Below are positions 42,001-63,689 of a DNA stretch of 64,000 nucleotides, one piece after another. The stretch is from Closterium sp. Naga37s-1 (taxonomy: Eukaryota; Streptophyta; Zygnematophyceae; Desmidiales; Closteriaceae). The position numbers and the translations under genes were made by a program. The notes beneath the pieces are model-generated. The model had not been told where the DNA came from. It was given only the letters and a program-made list of their open reading frames with translations, and ran no database searches. Numbering within the stretch: position 1 is the first letter of the stretch; each line of letters begins with the position of its first letter. The stretch is taken from assembly GCA_947471745.1 (NCBI GenBank), contig CANJKZ010000425.1:1-64000 (forward strand). Reading direction: 5' to 3'.

Positions 42001-45000
42001 GACTTCCTTGACGAGCATGCGGAAGGGGTCTTGTCAAGGGGAGAGGTGGGGGAGATCGCTGGGACAATGGGCTGGCGTGCAACATGCACGTGGTTGGCCG
42101 CATCCTCAACCCGACCAACCAGGAAGAGGGCATCTTCCGCACCGACCTGGAGTGCACGAGGGTCTTCAAACAGTACGTGTCCAAGCACTACGACGACCAG
42201 TCGGTCACCAGGAAGGACGGGGTCGAGCGCCGCACCTCTCTCGTCATCCAGGAAGGCCTCAATGCCTTCCTCAACCTCCAAGGCAGCTTCGGCATGCCCG
42301 CCGCTCTTGCCGACCGTGAGGCAGTGAAGGAGGGCAAGATGACCGCGGTGGCCTGGTGGTCATGGCACGGGACCGAACATCCGGAGCTCACCACCATGGC
42401 TTGCCGCGCCCTCACGCAGCCGGTGTCCGCGTCACCATGCGAGCGGAACTGGGCGAAGTTTGATGCCGTGCATACGGCACGCCGGAACCGGCTCGGCGCG
42501 GAGAAGCTTCGGGACCTCGTGTACGTGACGCACAATTGGCAGGTTGTGCATAACTGGCACAAGGTCCCTGAAGGGCAGCGGGTGGTGAAGGGAAACATCG
42601 AGGACCCCCCCACTCCGCCTGGCTACAACGTCGAGGAGGAGGTGGAAGAACCTGAGGTGGGGGAGGATGATGTGATGGCCGATGAGTACTAGGGGAAGGC
42701 TCCATGCATGAGCGGCAGGCGGGGGATTAAGGATGGACATGTAGAGTAGGGGGGGGGGTGGTAGCATGAATGTGGTGGAGGAAGATGTAGTGGTAAATTA
42801 GTTTTACGGGTTTTTTTTTCTGTAACTTTCATATTAATAAGCGGACATCACCCCCCCATCCCCACCTCTTACCCAAAAAATCTGCCTGGGAAAAGTTTTT
42901 CCCTGCCCGGGCAAGCGTATTCTTGTGCGTACCAGACCCCTCATGGCCAGCGTCCTAGCGTATATACTCTCGTGTATATACGAGAGCGTACAAAACGCTA
43001 AACGCGTTTATTCCAACTTAGGTGCCTGGCCCAGCATGGTGTCAACGTATGCTGCTGATAAACATCCAGGTCGGTGCCTGGTCCACCATGGTAATCCGTA
43101 CAGTTGCCATTTTCTCCGTCAGAAAGCGCCGACGCACAGGATCGTTGCTCAAGTGTAGAGAGGGTGTTTTTGAGACGTCTCAAAAACACAGGGTCGTTCC
43201 TCAACGTGATGAGTATTCTAGCCCAAGCGTCGTCCGAACAGAGATGCGTGGAATCTCGTGAACCACACCTCACCACACCACTCCATACCACACTACACCA
43301 TACCACACATAAAAAACACAAGGTACAGGAACCTAGAAAATCAAGTTCGCTGAATGGTGTGGTTTGGCATAAACAAAATCGTCCTTTTCAGGAGCCTCTA
43401 ATTTTTATCATTCTCTTCTTCTCTCCCCATTCTCTCCCCATTCTCTCCCCATTCTCTCCCCATTCTCTCCCCATTCTCTCCCCATTCTCTCCCCATTCTC
43501 TCCCCATTCTCTCCCCATTCTCTCCCCATGCTCTCCCCATGCTCTCCCCATGCTCTCCCCATTCTCTCCTCATTCTCTCCCCATGCTCTCCCTATTCTCT
43601 CCCCATTCTCTTCCACCCCAGAGGAGCCGCTGATGATGGAGCTGCTGCAGTTTATCTACCAGGGCACTCTCCCCTTACAATGATTTCGTTTCCTTTTCTC
43701 TTCTCTCCCCATCTCATCGTCAAACCCATATCTCCCCCTTCCCCTCCTCTCCCTTCTCCCCCCAACATTCTCCAGAGGAGTCGCTGATGATGGAGCTGCT
43801 GCAGTTCATCTACCAGGGCACGCTGCCCCCCGATACAGTCACATCCTTTGAGCGCACACTGCAGCTGCTCCTGCTGGCAGACCGCTTCGGAGTGGACGAG
43901 GGCATTGCCACCTGCTCCTCCCTCCTCACCTCCCTCACCTCCCTCACCTCCCTCCCTCCCCACCCCTCCTCCTCCTCCTCCTCTGTCCCCTCTCTCCCTG
44001 CCTCTGCCTCTGCTTCCTCCACTGCTCCACCGTCCGTCCCACCCAACAGCACCATTTCTGCCGCCACAGCAACCCTATCTCAGCCAACAAACCCTCCAAC
44101 CCCATACATCGCCACCACCTCTACCACCACCACCTCCTCTTCCTCTTCTTCCTCCTCCTCTTCCTCCGCCGCCCACACTCCCTCCTCCCTCACCACTCAG
44201 CAGGCGCTACTCGCACTCTCTCTCCCGCCATCTCTCCACCTCAACCCACTCCTCACGCCCCTCATCTGCGCCTCCCAGGCTTGCGTTGTGCACCGCTATG
44301 GACCGCTCTTCAACTCCTTCCACTTCAGCACCCTTCTTTGCAACACCCTTCATCCCAACTCCCTTCATACCTCCTCCCTGCAGTCCAACGCCCTTCACCA
44401 AAACCACCTTCACCACATCACCCTTCACTCCACCAACCCCCACCCAAACCAACCCGCCTCTGCAAACGAGCTCCTCATGCTCCCTGAGGCTGGCATAAGA
44501 GCCCTCCTAGAGTCCGACGAACTACCCGTGGATTCCGAAGAGTCTGTCTTTTGCGCCCTCATCCTTTGGGCCCGGCACAGATTCCCGGGCGGCGAACTGG
44601 ATTCTCGAGAAGAACAGAATCCAGCTGGTGAAGTGGGTCCGGGCGGCGAAGTGGGGTTCTGTGGGCAGCACGCGCGCGCAGGGGCAGGGGTGGCGGAGAG
44701 GAGGGCGGCAGTGGGGAGGCTGGTGAGGGAGGTGCGGTGGGCGTGGGTGGGGGCTGGTTTTGTGCGGTCGGTGGTGGTAGGGTTGGAGGAGATGCAGAGT
44801 GAGGAGGCGAGAGCAGTTGTGCTGGAAGGCCTGTTTGCTGCTGCTCACAGGGGGGATGCATATAGGGGGGATACGAGCTCTGGTGTTAGCACTCACAGTA
44901 TTCAGCACTCGTGGTTACTATCACCAACACCGTCATTGTTCCTTCCGCATGGCGGTTCACTTCCTCCTCTTTCTCTACTTCCTCCTCTTCCTCCTCATGT

Positions 45001-45955
45001 TCCTCCTCATGTTCCTCCTCCCAGCAGCTTATCGTCTGGCGCCACTTACACCACACCTCCTGCTTTCGCTAGCACAACAAACTCCACCATACCCTCTTCC
45101 TCCTCCGCTTCCTCCTCGCCCTATGCTTCCTCCTTCCACACACATTCCTCCCTTTCCACCTCCACTTCCCACCAACACTCACAATCTTCACTCATCCTTC
45201 CTCCTTCACCCAACCCCTACTATTGGTCGTCCCCTTCACTCAACCCCCCTTCTTACTCTCCTTCCCCTGTCTCCAATTCCTGGTCTCGCCCCCGCAACTC
45301 CTACTGCCCGCCACGCAAGTCTCTCTTCCTCGAAATCCCCTTCAGCCAGTGCCAAGGCTGGACCCCATCCGTCTCCTTCCAGGCAACTTCCGGCCTGTTC
45401 TGCATTGCCGGTCGCTGGTTCACACTCAACGTGAAGCTGGAGTGTCAGAAGGAACTCGGCCCAAGATTCGGGTTGTTTCTGCGCTTAGATAAGCACGCCA
45501 CTTTCCCAGGCGTTGCTGCTGAGAGTGTGAACTGCCAGTACCGGTTCTGTGTGAAAATGGATCTGGGGGGGAGAGCTGATGGGGAGAGTTGCGTTGGTGG
45601 TGGTAATGCTGTGAATGGTACTGCTGCTGCTGGTTCCACTGCTGCTGCTGTCGAAGCTGCTGCTGCAGCAACCAGTGCACCTGGGCTTAGTTCGCATAGG
45701 AGCGAATCAGCAGCTGCTGCTTTTGCTCCTGCTGCTCCCAGTGCTGATGCTGGCGGGATGGGGGTTAGCAGTGTCAGTGGTTCAGTGGGGTACTGCGTGG
45801 TGAAGTCTCGCAGTGGATGTGTTTTCTCAGAGCCATACCATGGGTGGGGATCAAGGGACCTGTTTAAGAAACCGTGGGATGAGGTTCTTGCGGCTCCTGA
45901 TGTGTTCTTTCCTGAAGGTGCCATGCATTTTCGGGCAGACATTTGGATTGACTAG
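39028..45955 (+). CDS. BTB/POZ and BACK domain protein (POB1-like)
   Basis: Three exons: 39028-39124, 39364-39741 and 43776-45955 (2655 nt, 884 aa; phases 1 and 1 fit). The N-terminus (MATLPRFDFGFAF, FSDCVLRLVIE) and the BTB core (VVLASKSTFFRALFTSGFSE, LLQFIYQGTLP, LLLADRFGVDE) match plant POB1-like proteins, as does a BACK-like stretch (LPEAGIRALLESDELPVDSE, VFCALILWARHRFPG). The C-terminal third (FRLF-type FGLFLRLD, GSRDLFKKPWDEVL, LHFRADIWID style ending) also fits. Such proteins usually act as substrate adaptors for CUL3 ubiquitin ligases; that is inference here. The protein is much longer than the usual 550 or so residues because of low-complexity Ala/Ser/Pro/His inserts in exon 2 and exon 3. 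Intron 2 (4 kb) holds the hAT element. Confidence 0.86.
39805..39936 (+). repeat. 3' partial copy of BTB exon 2
   Basis: Encodes TRDVPAASVVLASKSTFFCALF.. through VYIHLSAQ and the donor AAGGTATGG, about 93% identical to 39613-39745. It lacks an acceptor. Confidence 0.92.
39940..40082 (+). repeat. (TGGTG)n pentanucleotide array
   Basis: GTGGTGTGGTG run with TTTGG variants that starts at the donor of the exon-2 copy. Similar TGGTG tracts occur in the kinase gene and near 49330. Confidence 0.93.
40184..43021. mobile_element. hAT DNA transposon, decayed
   Basis: 2.8-kb element in BTB intron 2. The termini CTAAGTTGGAATA (40184) and TATTCCAACTTAG (ending 43021) are perfect inverted repeats for 13 bp, then imperfect. 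An 8-bp target duplication GTGCCTGG flanks it (40176-40183 and 43022-43029), the size expected for hAT. A hairpin of GTATATAC type (42960-42985) lies in the right end. Confidence 0.9.
40590..42692 (+). pseudogene. hAT transposase with BED finger, DUF659 and dimerisation region
   Basis: Starts MAATPTETSS at 40590. A TAG at 40709-40711 interrupts just before the BED-type finger (CHFKVPADS..CAYCNFNF..CAQHI). Two or three frame changes follow: near 41080, where a DUF659 region (DGVTVASDMFSDKAGRP, VVLCFDGGSNYAAACREL, HIPCATHVLDLLMEDIG) is read in a second frame; near 41600-41650; and near 42080. The last segment carries the hAT C-terminal dimerisation block (WWSWHGTEHPELTTMACRAL, SASPCERNWAKFDAVHT). 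At least one stop and several shifts make it inactive unless these are base errors. Confidence 0.87.
43418..43618 (+). repeat. 11-bp minisatellite CTCTCCCCATT
   Basis: About 18 units in BTB intron 2, running into the acceptor-side partial copy of exon 3. The same CTCTCCCCAT core appears again at 43697-43712. Confidence 0.95.
43619..43675 (+). repeat. 5' partial copy of BTB exon 3
   Basis: CCCAG followed by AGGAGCCGCTGATGATGGAG.. through ATCTACCAGGGCAC, copying the acceptor and first 16 codons of the exon at 43776, then diverging. Confidence 0.92.
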
Positions 45956-46783
45956 TGCCTTGTGTCCTCAAAGTGCATGTATCTTCAACGCCGCACATAT
46001 TTGTTGAATGTTTGCCGATTAGCCCTGTACCGTATTTCTGTTTGGAGGAGCGAAGGCTCAGGAGTAGAAATCAATATTATTGGCTGGTACAATGTGCAAT
46101 TCCATGGCTGGTAAAATCTGAAGCTTTTGGCGCGGCTTCACAGCGGGGACCTCAATGAGGAAGGTTGTCAAACCAGTTCAGCCACGTCAACGCAAAGCAG
46201 CACCAGATTCTCTCAACGGCTTCCGTGATTCTGGGATATTATGAGCAAAATCTCCACTACCTTCGATAGCATCTGCCTCTACGATTGGCTGCCACTGACG
46301 TGTCTTTCGTGGTGGCAGGGATTCGCCATTGCGCGAAATTTATGGAGCTCCCTCGTCAGCGTCAGCAGTGTAACAGAAACTGGTGTTACCGGCGTGGCGA
46401 AAGTCTTTTGCAAGTTCAACGTCCCTATGGCTCGGCTTGGGCATGGGAATCCCTAAGCTCTAGCTTCCAGTTTTGGTGCTTTTCAGGCCATGAAGATGCT
46501 CCCTTTGGCAGGCAGACGAGCAGCCCATTCCATTCATTCCCAGTTGTAAAGCAGTCAGCAGCTTGTGTTCCTTTCTTGGGAACAGTTCTTCGGGATTATA
46601 CGAGCTCGTCTCGTCTGCTCTGTAACTAGCAGAAGCCATTACCGCGTGGTTTGTGCTAGTCCCTGATCAGGTTCACGGTTCAGTGGAGCTGTCTTAACTT
46701 AGCCTCGCGCTTCCGAAGTCGAGGTCGTTCGGTAGAAGACAAGCATAGTAGATCTTGCGTGAAGATTGAACGGGAGCGTTAAG
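45956..46783. other. BTB 3' flank and PCCB 5' flank
   Basis: No gene supported. The ORF at 46285-46629 has no recognisable domain and is probably chance. Confidence 0.5.
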
Positions 46784-58343
<11,560 letters not shown>

Positions 58344-58812
58344 GCACACAGTGCTGGGAGCACCCCTCCCACTCACCCACCATTATCACCTTCCCAGGCA
58401 TCTCTAAACACACCGTGCTGAAAGCCCCCACCTCTATCACCAGGCAAACCTGCCAGTTCCTGGTTTCCTTCCTCACTTACGCCATTGCTTTCCATCCATT
58501 CAAGGTTCAACGCCAGTTGCCTTTGATTCGCAAAAGTTTTCTTTCTCATCTCACGCCAAATTTCTACGCTCCCTTCTTTGAACCAATAATTATTTTTACA
58601 GCTGAACCAATTCATGCAACACTCTACATGTACAATGTAGACTTCGCTGTATTCACTTGTACACCTACAGAAAGAATCGTGCGTTACAAGCTTCTGTGTC
58701 ATACAGTATTTGTCGAATAAACAGCACAATTATCTAAGTCTAACAACACATAATGTACGAAGTCGTATCTGCGCTCCCTGTCCGCCCACTCCTCCCCTTC
58801 TACTGTGGTAAT
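58344..58812. other. PCCB 3' UTR and convergent spacer
   Basis: AT-richer sequence between the convergent PCCB and LRR genes. No repeats of the local type and no gene seen. Confidence 0.5.
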
Positions 58813-59511
58813 TTATTCCTCCTCATCCTCATCGCTCGCCCCCCAGCCATCGTCATCCCCGTCATCTTCACTGTCCAACCCATACTCAAGGTGAATATTC
58901 CAATCCTCACCATAACTCTCTGCATCCTCTTCTGCCTCCCTCTCCGCCTGCTCCCCTTCCACCGCCGCTTCTCCTTCTCCTCTCTCCTCACCCTCCGCCT
59001 CCTCCCCTCCTCCCCCCTCCTCTCCTTCATCGACCGTCACCCCCTCGTCCTCTTCTTCCTCCTCCGCATCCTCCTCGCCTGCCCGTGCACGAATCCCCCT
59101 CCTGTCTTCCCGTGAAAGCAAAGGGCAGTCGCAAACACCGTACTCCCGCAAAGTCGGCATTCTCCTGATAGAAGACGGCAGGTGAGCCAGATTTAATCAC
59201 ACAATCACCAGCAGCACCTGTAGCTTAGGCAGCTTAGAGAATGACTCTGGCAAGCTGCGGAGATATTTTAACCCCAGGAGCACCAACTCTTGGAGGGGAG
59301 AAAGCTTCCAAAAGTTAGCTGGAAATGTCGAGATTGCAAGCTTGGTGAAGGTACAGACTTGTAACTTGGACAGGTTCCCGAAGGATCCTGGAAGCTTCTT
59401 CAGCTTGTTGCAGTCAATGATTTCCAGCGTCTCGAGCATTTTCAGCTGCCCGAAAGACTCGGGCAGCTCCCGTATTCTTAAGTAGTGCAGTTGCAAGATC
59501 CTCAGCCCCGA
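58813..59511 (-). pseudogene. Leucine-rich-repeat protein, 3' fragment
   Basis: Minus-strand frame with LRR units of the plant type (LRIRELPESFGQLKMLETLEI, CNKLKKLPGSFGNLSKLQV, LKYLRSLPESFSKLPKLQVL, then LPSSIRRMPTLREYGVCDCPLL) and a strongly acidic tail (EEEEEDEG.., EDEEE) ending at 58813. A TGA at about 59194-59196 interrupts an otherwise single open frame; it is either a nonsense mutation or sits in a short unrecognised intron (possible acceptor TCTATCAG at about 59166). The 5' end is cut at 59511-59512 by the Copia element, so the upstream part lies beyond 64000. The repeats resemble those of disease-resistance-type proteins, but no NB-ARC part is visible. Confidence 0.72.
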
Positions 59512-60425
59512 CTGTCAAAGTTACAAACGAGAATGGGATGAACTAGCAGGAGGATGAGTACAAGTACTAACCCTGAGTTGTGTTGTACCCCATATGGGCT
59601 AACCCACTACAGACTACACAATGTCAGCATATATGTTTGACACACCCCCATAGGCAAAGCGGGGGAGAACAAGTGGTCACAAGACCAGTCAAAAAAAGCA
59701 AAGCAAGCTCAGGGTGGATCACAAAGTCACCACACAGTTCGAGCACAAGCAAAGGGCCACAAGGCCAGTTCACATGGAGAGTTATATAAAGAGAACAGCA
59801 ATACAGTGATCATACTCAGCAAGTGCAAGTATGCAGGTATATATAGAGATCCCAGTACAAGCAGAGTCAAGCAGAAAGCAAGTGAGGCAAAGTAGGCACA
59901 AGGACTAACACACTAGCAAAGCGCTGATGATCACCAGGCGGAAGTGCCTTGGTGAAGACATCAGCAGTGTTGGCCCGAGTGGCCACGTACGCAAGACGAA
60001 GCTGGCCACGCTGCTGCAACTCTCGAGCAAGGAAGTATCGCAGAGCAATGTGCTTCGTTCGGTGCTCCAGTCTGTGCTCCTTACACAAGGCAATCATGGC
60101 CTTGTTGTCTACGTACAGAACTGGAGGTGAACGAGGTTGCTCTCCCAAGTCGGTCAGCAGGTAGGTGAGCCAGCGTAGCTCCTGAGCAGCCATGGCCCCT
60201 GCGTAGATCTCAGCCTCACAGCTAGAGCTGAGAACTGAGGATGAGCGGGTAGACCGCCAAGAAACCGAGCCGGACCCAAGGCTGAACGTGTAACCCTGCG
60301 ACGACCGTTGCGTAGCTGAGTCGTCAACCCAGGAAGCGTTTATGTGACCAGTGAGGACAATTGGACCCCGTCCTCCAAGCACAAGCCCCATGCCCGACGT
60401 ACTGCACAGGTAACGCAGTACCCTC

Positions 60426-62011
60426 TGTGAAGATAAGCAGTAGAAGAAGGCGCCAAAGCTAGGAAAGCCCTAGCTAGGCAAGAAACAGTTTAGGAAAAAA
60501 GGGAGGGATTGCACTAGCAAGAATGAGGATACAAATAGCAAACCCTAGAAGGGTTGTACTCGCTATAGAGCACCCCACTACAGGCTAGAGCATAATATTC
60601 TGACACACCCCCATAGCCAAAGTGGGGTGTAATCAGCAGAGCAAGCAAAGCAGAACAAGCTCAGGGTGGATCACAATGTCACCACACATTCTGAGCACAA
60701 GTTCAGGAAGCAATAGTTTAAAGTTCACAATTATGAGCAAAGCTAGTGGTAGTCACAACGGGCAAGTGAGGAGGAGGAGGGACAGTGAGAGGAGAGGAGA
60801 TAGGAGGCGACGGCTGAAGCTGCAGACACACGGGCAACAGGAGGCACACTGGCACAGCGGCTACCGGAACAGCGCTCCGGACTACTGGAGTAACTGGCCC
60901 CGCGGCTAAAAGTAGCGGCAGACGAGCAACGGACCCACGGGCGACTGGCACAGGTGGCTACGACTGGGCTACCGGAGCAACTCCCCGGACTACAGGTGCT
61001 GCTAGCGACACGACGGCAACCTCCGTTCAACCTCCCCCAAACAGTACCACCCCCCCTGACACACACCCCCTGCTTCACCCCTAGCTCCACTCCCCCTTCA
61101 CCCCCCCTTAGTACCACTCCGACGGCTCCAACAGGTCCATCCCCCCTCAGCGGCAGCTGCAGCACAGGGAGACGGAGGAGGAGGAGGAGCAGGGAACGGC
61201 ACACAGAAGCTGCACCCCCATACCCCCCACCCCCAAACCCTAATCCAGGAGAACGGGCAGAAGGAGGGGTGGGGCGCCTTCAGAAGCACGGGGGACAGCG
61301 GGGAGGACAGGGGCAGCGAAGAACGGGCCGCCCACGGGCCTGGCACAGCCTCCCGAACCGCGCGCAGGCGGCCCGAGCCGCGCGCGGGCCTGGCGCAGCC
61401 CGTACGGGCCGCGCGCGGGCCTGGCGCAGCCCGTACGGGCCGCGCGCGGGCCTGGCGCAGCCCGTACGGGCCGCGCGCGGGCCTGGCGCAGCCCGTACGG
61501 GCCGCGCGCCGGCTGTACGGGCCGCGACGGGCGACGGGGGGCGACGCGCGGGTCCCCATCGCCCGTCGTAGCGCCTCCTGGGGGCGACGCGCCGAGTGAC
61601 GGGGCAGAAACCCGTCGCGCGCCTCGGGGCGCACGGCGGGCAGAAAACCGCCGCGCGCCTCGGGGCGCACGGCGGGCAGAAAACCGCCGCGCGCCTCGGG
61701 GCGCACGGCAGGCTGAAAAACCCTAATTTCGACGCCGCGCACCACGGGGCGCGCGGCGGACAGGGAGTAGCAGTAGCAGCGGAAGCAGTGAGGTGGGGCC
61801 CACAGGCCAGGAGCATATCGCTCTAATACCATGTGAAGATAAGCAGTAGAAGAAGGCGCCAAAGCTAGGAAAGCCCTAGCTAGGCAAGAAACAGCTTAGG
61901 CAAAAAGGGAGGGATTGCACTAGCAAGAATGAGGATACAAATAGCAAACCCTAGAAGGGTTGTACTCGCTATAGAGCACCCCACTACAGGCTAGAGCATA
62001 ATATTCTGACA
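60426..62011 (-). mobile_element. Non-autonomous LTR element (TRIM/LARD-like)
   Basis: 1586-bp element inside Copia pol. LTRs of 180 bp at 60426-60605 and 61832-62011 differ at only a few sites (for example CAGTTTAGGAAA against CAGCTTAGGCAA), so it is young. On the minus strand the LTR begins TGTCAGAATATT and ends CTTATCTTCACA. The primer site TGGTATTAGAGC (61831-61820) follows the 5' LTR and matches the initiator-Met-tRNA site used by many Copia elements. The purine tract is GCTATGGGGGTG beside the 3' LTR. Target duplication CCCTC at 60421-60425 and 62012-62016. The interior has no protein domain; it is GC-rich with tandem repeats. The LTR and purine tract resemble those of the surrounding Copia, so the same family may mobilise it. 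Confidence 0.92.
61330..61720. repeat. GC-rich tandem repeats inside the non-autonomous LTR element
   Basis: Four units of about 33 bp (CGCGCGGGCCTGGCGCAGCC, CGTACGGGC) at 61375-61510 and three units of about 36 bp (CCGCGCGCCTCGGGGCGCAC, GGCGGGCAGAAAA) at 61608-61715. Long ORFs on both strands here are composition artefacts. Confidence 0.85.
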
Positions 62012-63689
62012 CCCTCTTCGCAGCATCCCAGTGCACCTTTCGGTGCCTACCGGGAGCCACGTAGCGAGCCAGAAGGCTGAGAGGGTACGCGAGGTCAGGT
62101 CGTGTGCAAGTCATCCGGTACATGAGGCAACCCACAAGCTCTGGGTACGGACCACTCGGCTCTACGGACTCGTCCGAAGGTGGAGCTGAGAGCGAGTGGC
62201 TGGTAGACAGAGGAGTGGGCTGTGGCGAGGAGTACTGGAAGCCGAAGCGCTGAAGGACCTGGTGCACCATGTGTGACTGAGTCGGTGTGATGGTGCGCCG
62301 TGCTCTGTCCCGGGTGATCTGCAGGCCAAGATAGCTGCGCAGTTCACCCAGGTCAGTGCAGGTGTGTCTCTTCTGCAGCTTGGACTTCACAAGGGTCAGT
62401 GCCTCAGTGTCAGCAGTGGCAAAGACGATGTCGTTGACGTACACGAGGACGTAGAACGGCGGCAGGGACGTGTCGGTGCGTAGAAACAGCGACGGGTCAG
62501 CAGTAGAAGGAGCAAACCCAAGAGCCGCAAGTGTAGTCCTCAGTGTGTCGTTCCACTCGCGAGGCGCCTGGCGGAGACAGTAGACTGGCCGGCGGAGGCT
62601 CCACTGGGTACCTGTAGGAAACGTCCCAGTGAAACCAGGTGGTCCGCGCAGCCAGATCTCCTCGTGCAGGCTGCCCTGCAGGAAAGCTGTGCTGAAGTCC
62701 AGAGAGTGCAATTCGTAGTCACGCTGAGCAGCGACGTGCAGCAACACCCAAAGAGTAGTCATCTTCGGGGTGAGGGAGAAGGTCTGGAAGTAGTCAACTC
62801 CCTGTCGCTGACTAAAGCCTCGAGCAACGTAACGCACCTTGAAAGCAGGCGGAGAACCCGGCGACCACTTCACCCTGAAAATCCACATGCCATCGACTAT
62901 GTTCGCCCGAGACGGGGGAACTTCATCGACGTAGGTGCCTGTGGACTTCCAGGATGCCATCTCGGCATCCATAATTGCCTGCCACTGAGAGGAGTAAGGA
63001 CCCGTACTCGCCTCTGCGTAAGAGCGCGAGGTCGGGATGTCTGGAGCATCCGGGTCTCCCTCAGGGGCAAGCAGCATGGAAGCGAAACGAGGTACAGCAG
63101 CTGCAAGAGACTCAAAGTCCTCCTGCCTGTCCTCAAGGACGTCCGTGCCAAGAGCACACTCACCCCCGACGGACAGAGGACTGGCAGAGACAGACTTAGC
63201 AACTAGAGCAGTGGCGTGGTCGAGACGGCAGGCAGCAGCAAAGTCAAGCAGCTCAGCAACGAGAGCAGACGCAGCAGCAGACTCAAAGGAAGGGTCAGTG
63301 ACAACAGTGGCGAGGAGACGAGAGACAGTGGGACTGGTAGCACGAGCTCGGTTAGACGCAGGGTTAGGGACCTCAGGAAGAGAGGACTCAGGAGGAGCAG
63401 GCAGAGGAACACGCAGTGGAACAGAGGAAGGACGGAGTGCCATAGCATGCGTGCCGGGGACAGGAGGAGGACGCGAACGAGGAGTGCGACGAGCAGTGCG
63501 AACAGGCGAGACAGGACGAGACGCAGGCTCACGTCGCTCTGTAAGACCGCCGGACTGCTCAGTGTAAGGAGAGGGAGCAGGCAGTGGGTAGGCTGGCTGT
63601 AACGGCGGCTGCGACTGGTCAGGCAGTGGACATAGGAAGGGAGGAGGAAGACCAGTAGAAGACGGGACACCAAGAACCTGCTTAAGCTG

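Larger units (their letters stand above)
59867..63575 (-). pseudogene. Copia pol: reverse transcriptase and RNase H, split by an insertion
   Basis: The reverse transcriptase part (62017 upward) has YSSQWQAIMDAEMASW, GMWIFRVKW, YVARGFSQRQGVDYFQTFS, LDFSTAFLQGSLHEEIW, PVYCLRQAPREWND, LGLQITRDR and CTRPDLAYPLSLLARYV. The usual YVDD catalytic motif reads YVND (about 62435-62446), which would remove one of the two catalytic aspartates. The frame resumes left of the nested element (60420 downward) with VLRYLCSTSGMGLVLGG, then RNase H blocks (ASWVDDSATQRSSQGY, SSSCEAEIYAGAMAAQELRW, VDNKAMIALCKEH, RANTADVFTKALPPGDHQRF) to a stop at 59867. Removing the insertion and one CCCTC copy restores the frame exactly. 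Confidence 0.9.

Noticed and set aside
40590..42692. Domesticated host gene from a hAT transposase
   Set aside because: In-frame stop, several frame changes and intact terminal repeats with target duplication indicate a decayed transposon.
61098..61862. Protein-coding gene inside the 1.6-kb LTR element
   Set aside because: Open frames on both strands come from GC-rich tandem repeats; no domain is visible.
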